A stretch of DNA of 64,000 nucleotides from Bimastos eiseni (Eukaryota > Annelida > Clitellata > Crassiclitellata > Lumbricidae): positions 16,854,725-16,918,724 of the forward strand of contig OY365810.1 of the NCBI GenBank assembly GCA_959347315.1. Reading direction: 5' to 3'. This document shows, one piece after another, positions 1 through 11,700 of the stretch. Numbering within the stretch: position 1 is the stretch's first letter; each line of letters opens with the position of its first letter. Both the position numbers and the translations under genes were made by a program. The notes beneath the pieces are model-generated. The model was not told the DNA's origin. It saw only the letters and a list, made by a program, of their open reading frames with translations, and made no database searches.

Positions 1-329
1 CTTCATTATTAACAATTTGCTTACTAATAATGGAATGCATCGTAATTTAGTGTAATTAATGTTTAAGATGCAGAACATATGTTTGGATATTATAAGCCTA
101 CATCTCGTATTGACTAGGCCTACTTTAAGGTTATATTCACATGTCTGATTCTATGTGATAATGATTGTTAAGATATTAAGCGTCTGATTCTATGATATTT
201 TTTCTGTCACGAAAAAGCTGGTACCCTGCGCTTGGCATTTGAATGGTACCATAGAAGTTAGCCGAATTCGCCTACGAGTACCATGTCATATCATCTAGTC
301 AATTGATGTACGATTGTGCGTTTATTATT

Positions 330-1082
330 GTAGCGATGTTCCTATTAAAACCCACATTTCTTATGTATTATTAACATTACAATATGCAGTCAATGTTAAT
401 TAGTTTAAATTAATTCAGAGTTAATTAATGCCAGCCTATAAATATAATGTAAAGGCGCTATAAGATTAAATTAGAGCCCTTAGTAACAGTGTTGTTGGGG
501 AGAACTGGTCGTCGGCAATTTGACATTCAGGAGGCAATGTTAATAGGTCTGATTTTGGCCATCGGTCGTCTGCTGGGGACTGTACGGCGAAAATGTGTCA
601 TCCGGGCTGCGGGAGTTTGCAATAAAATGTTCAGTATTGCTGGTGTTGAGAAAAGACGTGACGAGTGCGAGTGGAGTACGGCACAGAAACATTTGAGGTG
701 AAGAGGCCAGAGGCAACAATCATCCGAGAAGAAGCAATCGACAGAATTTATACAAAGAAAGAATCCAAATGAACACTGCAGAAATCCACTGCAGATCTGC
801 TCCATTCCCGTGGGAGGTAGATATCTGACTTAAGAAGCGCTATTAGCTAATCTAGGCTGGCTAGGTAGTCATAAGTTAGATTAGTTCATAATCAATCTAT
901 ATCTTAGAATTCTATTTAAATATTTTGCTGATTTTGACTGTTTTTGCAATATAATTGACGATGAAAGTTTGCAGTAGTTATTGATTAATTAATACTCAAT
1001 TGAACTCATGAATATGTATATGAAGAGGTGTAATGGCCAAACCAAGGCAGAATAAGTTGAACTGTGTATAAGCATCGTTACA
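330..1082. mobile_element. Insertion private to unit A with short inverted ends (MITE-like)
   Basis: Unit B (around 37843) lacks these 750 bp. The ends are inverted near-matches, TGTAGCGATGTT on the left and AGCATCGTTACA on the right. ATTAT flanks both sides, consistent with a 5-bp target duplication. No transposase is seen. The superfamily is not recognised. Confidence 0.6.
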
Positions 1083-2110
1083 ATTATAATGTTCCGTTTG
1101 TCCGCGTAAGAAGATACTATCTAGTTGATTTAACTGAAGTGCAGACTGATAAATTAAGAAACTTGCACGGTGTGCCGTGGTTAGTTGGCTGGTCAAAACC
1201 CGTTTGGGGGGAAAAGGCGCATTTGGCGTCTATCAATACTGCGTCACTATCGTTGTTTATCAGCAGTTTTAGATGTTTATAGCGGAGACATTTGGAAAGT
1301 GTTAATGACGAAGAAAACGCTGCGGTGAGTTACTGCAGTAAGTAAGATCACCAGAAAGTCGGCCGATGCTTAAAAGTATTGCTGGCGGCCTGCGGTGAAT
1401 AAAAGAAAGATGTTGCACAGAATAAACAACTCTGTAAAAGGACATCTACTGAGAATACAGTATAACATCTGATCATTGAAAGAAAAGGCGTAAAGGGAAT
1501 AATGACCTCAACTACAAATAAATAATTTTATATTCTAAATAAACATGACAATGTACGAAAGAAAAGACGTGTGTTATTCAGACTGAGTTCATCGATGCAG
1601 AACGGTGTGGCTGTAGTCGTCAACCGAAACAGTAGAATGGGATCCGTCGTCTTGGCAATGAGAACCTCAACAGAAAACAATGACACAGCTAAGAAAGCGA
1701 AAGGAGGATAATAGAAAGCCCGTCACCTTAACAAACTCAGATACTTGGTGTACGCTGTTTCATAAATTTCTGTCAACGATAGGCCTAATAAAATATGCTT
1801 TCTTCTATATTACTTGTATACCTTTTATTAAACATAACACAGAATGTATGCATACATACATGAATAGTATTATTGCTGTTGTTGTCATTGCTAATATTAT
1901 CATTAACGTTGTTGCTGCTGATAATTTATTTGTACATTTTAATTATTATCATCATCGTCATTGTCATAGTCGTCGTCGTTGTGACCGCCGCTGCCGCCAC
2001 CACCACCAACACCACCACCATCATCTTTATCATCATCCGATATAAAGCTGTTGATCACGAAAGTCAAATCTATGAATATATCTTTGATAAGATTATTAAC
2101 GCATGTGTGT
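1083..2110. other. Gene A intron, with a simple-repeat tract
   Basis: Apart from candidate exon 11, this stretch is intronic. From about 1868 to 2040 there is an impure tract of TTG, ATC, CGT and CCA triplets. Unit B has a shorter, purer version at 38650-38720. Long frames through the tract are low-complexity and not credible genes. Confidence 0.6.
1200..1319 (-). other. Gene A candidate exon 11
   Basis: These 120 nt are open, with possible acceptor CACCGCAG and donor ACGG|GTTTTG. The peptide contains NNDSDAVLIDAKCAFSPQTG, a plausible cadherin D.D...F...TG half-repeat leaving in the right phase for the next exon. The entry phase does not match exon 10. The gene B counterpart has a stop and one base less. 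Confidence 0.3.
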
Positions 2111-2114
2111 TTAA

Positions 2115-2353
2115 CTGATAGACAACAGTATTTCCTGGGATGTTTTCGTCGATTTGGATGGTTGCTGCAAGGTTGAGAAAAACAGGTGGTTGCTTGACAT
2201 TTGTGATATTGATGAGTAGAGGTTTGCTGTCGTTGTACACGCCATCCGTCGCGAGGATTGTTATACTGTAAATGATGTTGGTCGGATACGGTGGCGAATT
2301 CAGAGGATGCTGAAGATACCAGTTGCCAAGAGAGACATAAGCCGTAACAGATC
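2115..2353 (-). CDS. Gene A exon 10: cadherin repeat, donor destroyed
   Basis: The 239-nt open exon is nearly identical to gene B exon 10 (ITILATDGVYND, NITNVKQPPVF, IDENIPGNTVVYQ). The acceptor is intact. The donor reads CAG|TTAAAC where gene B has CAG|GTAAAC, so normal U2 splicing should fail and intron sequence would be read. Confidence 0.75.
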
Positions 2354-2601
2354 CTGTGAAAAGAAGGAAACAAATTGACTTCTATCAGACTGAACCCAAG
2401 TGATAGACACAAACCGCATCATCTTCTGTCAGTACTATCTATTATTAATTAACCCCAACTCATGCAAAAAAACTTGACTAATTGGTGATTGACAATGTGA
2501 AGCGCTCTGTTTTGTCCAGCTTGGCTTGTGTTGTCGCCTTCTGGTGATGAATTCAGCGCTTCTTGCCTTTATCCACCATTTAAAAAAAGCGTTTCTGACT
2601 A

Positions 2602-2655
2602 CTCTCTCTCTCTCTCTCTCTCTCTTTTCTCTCTCTTTCTCTCTCTCTCTGTCAC
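2602..2655. repeat. (CT)n microsatellite
   Basis: An impure CT tract lies in a gene A intron. It is absent from unit B near 39190, where the surrounding DNA aligns. Confidence 0.9.
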
Positions 2656-3011
2656 TCTTTCTGTGTCTCTCCCTCTCGAAGTGACACTAAGTGCATAGGC
2701 CCACATGTAGTTGAGGTCACAAACTAAAATAACTTATTTTATGTTTCAAGTCCTAACCCTGTTGGAGTTTTATTGATGAACTCAACGGATAAATAGGACC
2801 CATGAAAATTTCAATGCAAAAGCTTTATGATATATCAAGATAGAGCGTTTGCATATTAATTTTTGTCCAGATCTATGAACATTTAACATCATGATATAAA
2901 TTACCTTCGTTATCATGATATACATCTAAATTACCTCTGCTACCATGATAATAGGACCCATACAAATTTCTATGCAACAATTAATAGGTTTGTTAAAATG
3001 ATATAAGTTAC

Positions 3012-3138
3012 CTGTGTCTAGATTTATGGGAAAAGGTGAAATGTCTTGGTTGGTGTTGTTACTTGACCAATTCTGAAGGAAGAACTTTACAGGAAAAGCA
3101 GGGTTGGCGTCTGAATCGGAAGTTATCACTGAAAAAAA
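3012..3138 (-). CDS. Gene A exon 9: cadherin repeat, first half
   Basis: This 127-nt exon is phase 0 in and phase 1 out, with acceptor GTGTCAG and donor ACAG|GTAACT. It reads FFSVITSDSDANPAFPVKFF and ends NLDTG. One DPD Asp position is changed to DSD relative to gene B. The frame is intact. Confidence 0.75.
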
Positions 3139-3139
3139 C

Positions 3140-4200
3140 TGACACAAAGCATCAGAGATTAAGAAAACTTTAACGAAAAGAAATAACAGCAAGGTCGTTT
3201 TCATTATATCAGTCTCATTTTAGGTTGACACGAATAGCTCTGAAATAGCTTCAGCCTTTCAACGCAACGCTTTATGTAGCGCTGCGTTTCTTTGCAAATT
3301 CATGCAACAAGTAAGACAAACCTATTCGACTTTGATCATCTGTTGACTGTAATAGTACTCATTCGGAAAATCCAAGAATATTACGATCACGTATTGTAAT
3401 AAATTAAATATACGAATAATTCACTTTGAATTGCATACTCGGGCTTTGATCTGAAATCGCATTAAGTCAGTGTTTGCCTAGATCTAATAAGTAATTTTAT
3501 ATAAAATGTAATCAAAGCCATAGCTACATGTAAGTTTGGCTCATAGTGACGGATTAACTATGCATGACGTCTGCTTTTCCAGATGCTAATTACGTATTTG
3601 ATTAGTCCTCATTTACTTAACGGATGGTGATCATTGTGGTTGGTCCAAGATCTAAAATAAACTGAGGAGCTTCAGTGTGATCTCAATTACAATTAACAGG
3701 AGGTCAGTTCACAAGTTCATAAAGAAGAACACATCAGTAAAGTTAGCATAACGTTACCGATGAGTTTTCAATAGGCCTACATATTGGCCTTACCTATGTC
3801 GTTTAGTTCTACTGTTTCGTTTATGTTTCAAAGTTTTGGAGCAGACCCGAATTCTTACGATGACCGGCTTATTTTGGTCCACAACCCTCAAGCTAAGCAA
3901 GATCTTTTAATGTCTGTTCGCACCTTATTTATTCTTATAATACAGTTTAAAGTTTTTTGTGAACAGTGTCCTTTTAGATTGACTGTGAACCCTCTCTGAA
4001 GGGTTCTCACTTATTGACTGTGGCTATCAAAACGTTCCTTTCACTAGTGATAACTACAACTAGCTAAAGCCGTGAAAGAAACATATTGCCCCAATACTCC
4101 TTGCTTGTCTAATCAAGTATAATTCTTCAGACAAGTAAGCCTATAAAATTAAAACAGGCACGTTTTATGGCCTTCTGGTGTAGATTACAAGTCTAGCGTC
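3140..4200. other. Gene A intron 8, unit-specific sequence
   Basis: No coding or RNA feature is recognised. Part of the sequence aligns with unit B near 39530-39950, but unit A has several hundred additional bases (about 3345-4010) with no visible ends. Confidence 0.5.
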
Positions 4201-4204
4201 TGCT

Positions 4205-4560
4205 GATGGTTGAAAATATTTCCGACAACGATGTTTTAAGAGGCATGTCTCTATCTGCCATCTAGGTGCGTCCTGCCAGATATGTATCTTTCATCAACGG
4301 CGTCATCTAAGATAAATCACTATCTGTCATATTTGTGCTTGCTGTCGGAGAGATATCTTTATCTGCCATGTCAGGTAGATATATCTATCTGCTCTAGCAG
4401 ATAGATATATCTACCTGTCATCTATAGGTGCCTCCTGTCAGAGAAATCTCCAACTGCCATGAAGGTACGTCCTGTCAGATATTTGTCTCAATCTGCCATG
4501 TATATACATGTATGTACGTATCCTATCAGAGAGATATCTCTATCTATAGGTGTTTATTGT
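4205..4560. repeat. Degenerate tandem repeat (ATATCTCTATCTGCC type)
   Basis: About ten diverged copies of a 30-60 bp unit built around CTGTCAGAGAGATATCTCTATCTGCCAT-like words sit directly next to exon 8. Unit B has the same array (39960-40275) with a roughly 30-bp internal deletion near 40110. Array length therefore changed after the duplication. Confidence 0.75.
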
Positions 4561-4571
4561 TGTAGGTATAC

Positions 4572-4775
4572 CTGATCGTCTGCTGAGGTTGACGCAGCTG
4601 ATACGTCGATCGTTGTGGGTAAGTTCGTTATAATAAATGGTTCGTTGACATCAATTACGTTAATCGCTAGGATTTCCGTTGTACTCAATCCAAGCACTGA
4701 CTGTGATCGACAACTGATAGGTATTCATTGCCTCGTAGTTTAAGGCTGCATTAGTCGACACATTCGCTTGCCCAT
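4572..4775 (-). pseudogene. Gene A exon 8: frameshifted cadherin exon
   Basis: This is the counterpart of gene B 40291-40496 but 204 nt, not 206. A TG dinucleotide is missing near 4699 (the plus strand reads CACTGACTG where gene B has CACTGTGACTG). The frame is lost in the strand ITVTV, and a TAA follows about 13 codons later, before the vDvNEP linker. Splice sites are intact. A deletion within a short TG/AC repeat is a common mutation type and also a possible sequencing error. Confidence 0.7.
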
Positions 4776-4847
4776 CTAAATAAATAACAAGTTAAACAAG
4801 TTTAGATAGCAATGCAATCTTTGCACATAGACCTACTGATGCGAACG

Positions 4848-5309
4848 GGTCAGGGGCATTTAGCCCCGGATATTTCCCCCCGGACATCTCCCCTCGAAAT
4901 CTCCCCGGATATCTCCTCCGTAAGACAATTCCCCTGGACTGTTCCCGTTAATTAGTTAATTAGTTAATTGGTGAACAACCAACAGCTTTACTTAAACGAG
5001 TCTGATGGTTGATGCTTAGCCGAAGGCAAATGTTTAATCATTGCAGCTGGATTGATGAAAAGAATAGCGCTTAAATGGAAGCTGGATTGATGAAAGCAAA
5101 TCTTCTTAAATGGAGGCTAGATTGATGAAAAAATCTTGCGCCAAAAGCATTAGGCAATTTGTGCTTGTATAATACATGTCCATCCGTTTTGCTGTCTTAA
5201 TTTAATTTAACTATTTAAATGGTTACGACGAGTCACAGGGAAAAATTCCGGGGAGATGTTGGGGAAAGATTTCATGGGGAAATGTCCGTAGGAGATGTTC
5301 GGAACCCGT
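4848..5309. mobile_element. TU-like foldback element (word CCGGAnATCTCCCC)
   Basis: The 8-bp direct repeat TGCGAACG (4840-4847 and 5310-5317) flanks 462 bp; unit B has the site once (around 41979). The left arm is made of tandem words such as CCCGGACATCTCCCC. The right arm carries the reverse complement (GGGGAGATGTTGGGG, GGGAAATGTCC). The centre has three copies of a GCTGGATTGATGAAAAGAAT-type unit. No ORF is present. Structure and duplication length fit the TU elements described in sea urchin. Confidence 0.75.
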
Positions 5310-5447
5310 TGCGAACGAATATGGGATATAAATTATATAATTAGACCATGTAAATAATGCAAGTTTGATCGATTAAAATGATTTGGCCTAATATAAAATG
5401 AACCAGGTTTGTTTAAAACAGAGCATAAATATATAGCAGTAACTTAC

Positions 5448-5630
5448 TTGAGGAGTTGGTCAAAGCGAACGGTATAGAGTTTGGAGATACCGAGAAACTT
5501 ATTGGAATAGCGTCAACATTTGGGAAATTGGTAGTAAGTAACTCAAGCACTGTGAAGACGACAGTGTTGGTTGGAACGTCTTCTTTAACGTTAACTGAAG
5601 ATGGCAGATTGTCAACCGTCGGAAAGTCAG
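5448..5630 (-). CDS. Gene A exon 7: cadherin repeat, first half
   Basis: This 183-nt exon enters with 2 bases after TTTTCAG and leaves in phase 1 at CAA|GTAAGT. The peptide is ADFPTVDNLPSSVNVKEDVP, then FTVLELLTTNF. It is intact, and one codon shorter than the gene B exon. Confidence 0.8.
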
Positions 5631-6184
5631 CTGAAAAGTGTAGAAAATGCCTTAAAATAATTATGACGCTGAAATATATTTATCGAACATTCGGCGAGCA
5701 GCCACTAAACAAGTACACATGAGACCAATTGGCATTTCGTCCCATACATGTATATACTGGCTCTGCTACTGCGGCCATCGTTTGTCATATGCAGCAGGCA
5801 ACTCATCTGCTACAGAACAACAGCCAATATATAATATAGCTGGATCTTTTAAGGGTGTTAGTTTCCTTCAGACATTCAGCTCTTGCACAGAAGATGACCT
5901 CCATGACAATTCCCAATGAAGTTTATTGTTGGTTGGTCAACCTAACACTTGACAGAAAACACTGAAATAGGTCATCTTTCGCAGGTTTGATAAATCCAAG
6001 GGAGTGTGGTCCATAGTCCCGGATTCGGACATTTAGAATTTGTCATCTGTAGGCGTACATTTACATTAAAAGCATTTTTACAGAGATATTACTAATAGAT
6101 AACCTATTAATTGTGGCATGTAGTGGACATCATACGGAAATGCTTGATTTGTGTAATTACCAGTAAGTAATATTTCTATCACTC

Positions 6185-6579
6185 AAGACCAAAAAGGTTA
6201 ATTTCTCCTCAAAATAGAGCCCTTCAAGTTATTGTTAGAAACTCTCATCTTGCTTCATCCGAGTATCTTTATAGCCTAACTCATATATTGGAAATTGAAC
6301 AAATTAATCTATTGCAAACTAGAGAATTCATGTACAAACACTTCCGTAACCAGCTGCCTATATCTTTGATAATTATTTTATGCCCATAACCCAAGTGAAC
6401 CCGTATAAACTACGCTAGTCTACTAATTATAGGCCCAAAAACCCGTACTAACACCCAACAATTTTCGATTCGATGCTCTAGTCCTAATGCATGGAATCGA
6501 GTTCCGGCAGAACTACGCTGTTTTCCCAACATCTTTTTTAAACGTAAACTGCGTGTTTATATAAATAACTTAGCAACAG
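6185..6579 (+). mobile_element. CR1/L2-like LINE 3' fragment, left part
   Basis: A frame-broken plus-strand piece of a LINE C-terminus. It has short recognisable runs such as NRALQVIVRNSHL, EQINLLQTREFMYKHF and SPNAWNRVPAELR (the usual WN.vP...r signature), ending where a hAT element is inserted. It continues at 7668. Confidence 0.65.
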
Positions 6580-6587
6580 TGGCGTAG

Positions 6588-7667
6588 GCCGGGGAGGGGG
6601 TTGGGAGGTTAACCCCCCCCCCCCCCATTGGCATAGGTGAAAATATTTATTTAGCAACGACCTACAGAATAAGTTGGGATAATTTTGGGACCCTGACCCT
6701 CGTTAGAGGAATAACAGACACTCACAGTGCACTGAGTGCAGCATACGCGCCTACTCAACGGAGGCAGCAGCTGTGGCATAGATTTGATGTATACCTGATA
6801 CCGTATACCAGGGTCAAAAAAAGTTGGGGCAAGAATAGCACTAAGCAAAGCTAAGCGATCATTAGCAATGGCTCTGAACGTATTGGGATTCGTAGTGGCA
6901 GAACTAAGGCTGTGGTATCGTCGTCTTTCACGCAAAGAAACGGGTAGTGTGCCAAAAAATGCTTTGGACGCAATGCATTTGTGTCATTCAACAGTTCATC
7001 CAAATATTACAAAGTTGTTGCAAATCTTGGCAACATTGCATTATCTGTACCAGTGAGCGCTCTTTCTCAACACTTCGCCGTCTGAAAACATATCTCAGGA
7101 ACTCGACAAGCAAAATTAGACTGAATTGATTAGCTCTTCTACATGTTCACCGTAAAATGACCCCAACAACCTAGGAAATAATCAATGCACTACTAAGGAA
7201 GCGAAGATTAGATTTCGTTTTTTGAAGCCAAGCAAGTTAAGACCAATATTCATTATGGCTAAGGAATGAATAAATAAGATAGGCCCTAATGACAAGAAAA
7301 CTGAACTTCTACTGATAATCAGAAGAAGAATATTAGCCTACTAAGATGTTAAGAAAAGAAAATCTGAGACTGATTTGCAAGGCAGGGCTATTTTATAATC
7401 ATATAAAATTTAAGGCTTGAGTATATGTTTGTAATTTTTTCCATTGTTACAAAATAACTGGCTGTGCGCCCTATCCGATTTTAATAAAAGTATTTATATT
7501 TTGTAATATCACAAAAAAACTCTTGCAGTGCAAAAAAGGCAAAAATTAAAAACAATCTTGGCTCATTGAGCCCCTAATTTATTGCAGATCTAATGGGGAA
7601 AATGACTATCCTAAAAGTGCCTACACTAACCCCTCCCTTGGGGAAACCCTGCCTACGCCACTGCTTA
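6588..7667 (+). mobile_element. hAT-type DNA transposon, degenerate
   Basis: The termini are CAGTGGCGTAGGC and its reverse complement GCCTACGCCACTG. The flanks CTTAGCAA (6580-6587) and CTTAGCAC (7668-7675) are an 8-bp target duplication with one change. Inside, plus-strand frames contain a broken hAT dimerisation region: NITKLLQILATL, then SERSFSTLRRLKTYLRNSTS in another frame. The rest of the transposase is missing, so it is not autonomous. G-runs follow the left end. Confidence 0.85.
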
Positions 7668-7995
7668 GCACGCAGCGATTTTTAAGTGGGATACTGAACA
7701 ACTATATTTGTAACTAATGATTAATGAATGCTATTTCGTTTGCTTATATCTTGTAAAATTTTATTTAGTTAACTAGTTAAGTATCTTTTTCTTAACAAAT
7801 TTATAGCAACTTAATAATTACTAATATCGACATCAGTCACCTACGTAATGGATGACTCTGTTAGCGGGACAATGATCCCTATTGATCGCTGTAATTCGTT
7901 TGTCTGTATATAATTATTGCTGTACATAACGTGCTTACTTTTCTGATGAATTGTCAGTGATCAATAAAAATATTTGGTTATGGTTATGGTTAGTA
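7668..7995 (+). mobile_element. LINE 3' fragment, right part with GGTTAT tail
   Basis: This continues the LINE interrupted by the hAT element. It is a 3' UTR-like stretch ending in GTTATGGTTATGGTTA, a short tandem tail of the kind CR1/L2-group elements carry. Confidence 0.55.
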
Positions 7996-8263
7996 ACCGG
8001 AGATATACAACGCTTGCAGTGGTCAGTTACAATTTCGTATAATGCACATTCTCTTCTATTCACCATTAAATTTAGTTAGGAAAAAAGCTATCAAATGTTT
8101 TTGCTACCGTTCAAATGCTAAGGAACACTATTGCTCTTGAAATGCTTTAACATTGCAAAAATTAAATAATTATAGTTAAGCGTAAATCTATAATTTCCGA
8201 TCATTGCCAAATAAACACCAGTTTTGTACATATAATTGCGTGTATATCTCGTACTTAGCCTAC

Positions 8264-8427
8264 CTTGAATAACTGTCACCTTCAATGAGAAATCAACCAG
8301 TTCTATTGTATTCGGAAGATTTCCTGATAATCCAATACTCGGGGGATGTATATTGTTACCACCATAAACACTTTGGGTGTCGGTTACATTGTCGTAACTT
8401 ATTTGCAGTGCACCTGGATACTGATAC
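8264..8427 (-). CDS. Gene A exon 6
   Basis: The exon reads YQYPGALQISYDNV and ends VDFSLKVTVIQ at donor CAAG|GTAGGC. As in gene B, the upstream AG (exon end 8413) fits the phase of exon 5 better than the one at 8427. It is intact but diverged from gene B by roughly a fifth of bases, judged by eye. Confidence 0.7.
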
Positions 8428-8744
8428 CTGGAAATGAAATGCTCTAAGTTAATGCTGGATGATTTAATACGTATAAATGGCAGAATATTCTTAGCTCACA
8501 TGATTTAATTAACGCATCAAGAATTGCCTGAAGTACTGAAGAGAGTCGGAGTCCAGACACATTTTCAAGGACCCTTGCACGCATGATTATTGCACACCAA
8601 TCGGGCATCACAGAATTGTAAACAAACTTATCTCTATGAAGCTTGTTCTGTTGGAATATTGGGGTGATTTGGAGATTTAAAGGGACAAAGTCTAATTGAA
8701 AATAACTGATTACATTTATTTAATTGAAGCGCATGGTGTAAATT

Positions 8745-11700
8745 GTAATTGCAATTGCAAACATTTATATAGCGCCGTCGGCAGCAAGCTACTTCTAGGG
8801 TGCGTTAAATGACAGTTCGTTGTAAATTATAAGACTAATTCTAAACATTACATAGAGAGTACGATTTTAACTGTTTTTTAAAGGCAGGGAGTGCTTTGGT
8901 TTCCTGAATGTCTGCAAGGAGATTGTTCCAGGCACATGGGACAGCGACCTGAAAGGTCCGAGCGTCAATTATAGTCTTGGTTCTTGGGATGAAAACATCA
9001 AACAATTTGGAAGATCGCAGTCGTGACCTGCTGGGTTCATCTGACAGCGGCTTGATGTGGTCTGCAAGATAAGGTGGTGCACAGTTGTTCAGGCATTTGT
9101 GCACAGAGTGCAGAGTTTAAGCTTGATGCGCTCCCCTATTCTAAGCCACTGAAGCTCGTCCTGCATCGCGGTTGAAATGTGGTCGAACTTTTTAAACCGT
9201 AATACAAGATGAGCTACAGCGTTGACGACAGCCTGAAGCCGAGTGATACTGCGCTGTGGCAAGCCAACGAAGGCGACAACGCAGTCATCGATTTGGCTCA
9301 GGATTAGGCTCTGAACAAAATGACGAGTCGCATCCATTGTTAGAGAACGAGACAAAGACCTCAGCTGTCTTAAGATGGCGAGATGAGTTCTCACAAGTTC
9401 CGTGATGCCTGGTGTCATTGGCAGGTGACGCCAATGACGTCATTGGCGTCAATGACGTCACCTCGACACAGTCTTTGTAGAGGAAAAGACCGAGACCGCG
9501 GACCTCGTCCTTACGTTCGACAGCATCCACGCCAATGACGGTCAAGTGTTTCAACTCTGCGTGACGACGATCACCAAATTCGATCTTTGATGAATTCAGT
9601 GGATGACAAGCCAAAAGAGAGGTATAGTCGCTTAAGTAGGATGTCATGATCGACTGTGTCGAATGCGGCCGGCGGTTACACCTCATCCAGTCAACGATAT
9701 CGTTGATGCGGCTAATCTAATTGAAGTGGACCGCAGATGATGGACGTCGGTGGAATGAGAACTACAGAGGCCGTAGACCTGTGAGTCATCTGTATAGAGA
9801 TGACCATGCAGACCGTGATTGGATAGGATGGTAAGGATATCAGTGGTAAGGATATCAGCAGTGCAGAATAGGAAAAGAATGGGTCCAGGACAGAGCCTTG
9901 AGGGACGCCGCAGGTAAAGCTAGTCGTTGTGGAATGAGAGCCTGCATGGTGGACGCTGGACGCATTGCTGTCTGTCAGTCAGGTAGGACGTCATCCACTG
10001 CAGCACAGTGCATGACAAGCAACAAGAGATGTGCAAGCAGGATGTCATAATTGACTGCGTCAAATGCGGCAGATAGATCCAGAAGGGAAAGAAGAGAGAG
10101 GTTGCCCGAGTCAATCGCAAGAAGGATGTCAGATAGAATATCGGCGAGAGCAGTCTCAGTAAAGTGGAAGACACGGTAGGCCGACAGTCTGTCTGTCTGG
10201 GAACAGTTAGCTGATGTTGAGGTGTGTCACAAGTTGCCCGGATACGACCTTTTCCAGTATTTTGGACAGAACAGACAGGTTGGAGAGTAGACGGTAGCTC
10301 TTTATATCTGCGGTGTCTAGGTCAGGTTTCTTTGGTAGTGGGGTGATGGTTGCAACTTTGAAGATGGTATGAACTCTGCCGGTTGTAGTGGAGCCGTTCA
10401 CCAGTTGCGTGACAAACAGAGTAATGATTGGAGCACATTCCTTCAACAGCCACATGGAACCCGTGGGTAGCGGGTCGGCTGCTGCCTGCTGACTGCTTGT
10501 TCGGAAGGCTCCGGATGAGACCCAGAGTGTCGCCAACTGAGTAAGGCGTGAATAGTGGTAAGCTGTAGTGAGCTCTAGTTGAGTAGGTTGGGATCGCAGC
10601 GTCAGCAGTCGACTTTCTCACATCAGCCACTTTCTTGTCAAAGAAGAGATGGAATTCGTCAGCTGATATGAGATTGTTCGCTGACGTGCGTCCTCGGCCA
10701 AGCACTTGTCAATTGTTTGACAGAGTTTACGAGGTGCAGATTGCAGAACGCTGTGCTTTAATTTCCTGAAGCCTGAATTCAAAACGCCGGGTGTTTAAAG
10801 TGCGGCGATCCTCCTCAAGCCATTCTGCACGACGCAAAGATCTGGCCTCCTCAGTCTTTAGTCTGTTAACATGGCGCTCATGGCGTCGCTTCTTCTGGTC
10901 TCGGCAGACGTCATCGACACAGGGACCCGGTGTTCTTTTACGAATACCGGTGATAACGTTGTCGTAGAGGGTTGCCAGTTGGTCGGCGTCCGAAGATTTT
11001 AAGAAGCCCATGTTGCATATAGGCTACTGTTGAAGAGCCGAGCGAAATTCGGTGACTTGAAAATGATTCCAAGACCGACGAGTTTCAGGGTTGTAGGACA
11101 AAACCTCATTGACAAAACCCCTCTGACATAAACCCCCTGACATTATTCCCTCTGACATAAACCCCCACTGTTTTAGGCAGGACATTAACCCACCGGACAA
11201 AAACCCCGCCTCTTGCCCTAATTAGGTTCTGCAATTAGAAGCCATACCATAATAACTGACACTACTAACAAAGTCTGCACAACATTACAAGTGACACTCA
11301 GAGCGACTATTAGTCTAACTCAGAGGCGTCCAGATAGAGGCAGGGGTATTTTTTGAGTCTTAGTAATATCTTGACTACCTGACACTTATAACCAGGGTGT
11401 TTGCCTCCATCAGTTAGAGGGGGATTGACGCCCCTAGTCTAACTTATTTAAGAAATCGTGTCACCGACAACACACATACGCTCTGCATAGACTGCACTCA
11501 CCTGACGCGTCTGAAAAGTCGTGTCACAGATAGCCTATAATGCACAGTGTACATAGACCTATTATACATGATGGTCGTTGTAGGTCTGTGAACCATATGA
11601 TTAGTACAATAGACCGGTGTCGATCACGTCGATAGTTGGAGCTGCTTGGAGCTGTGCTGTTCTAGTTATGACAGCATCCAGAATGCCTCCCTGGTGGTGC

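Noticed and set aside
4205..4560. CRISPR-like array
   Set aside because: The repeats are degenerate, spacers are not unique and the DNA is animal nuclear; it is an ordinary tandem repeat.
9420..9470. Regulatory site with two TGACGTCA palindromes
   Set aside because: It is a local duplication within dead LINE sequence; a CRE function cannot be supported.
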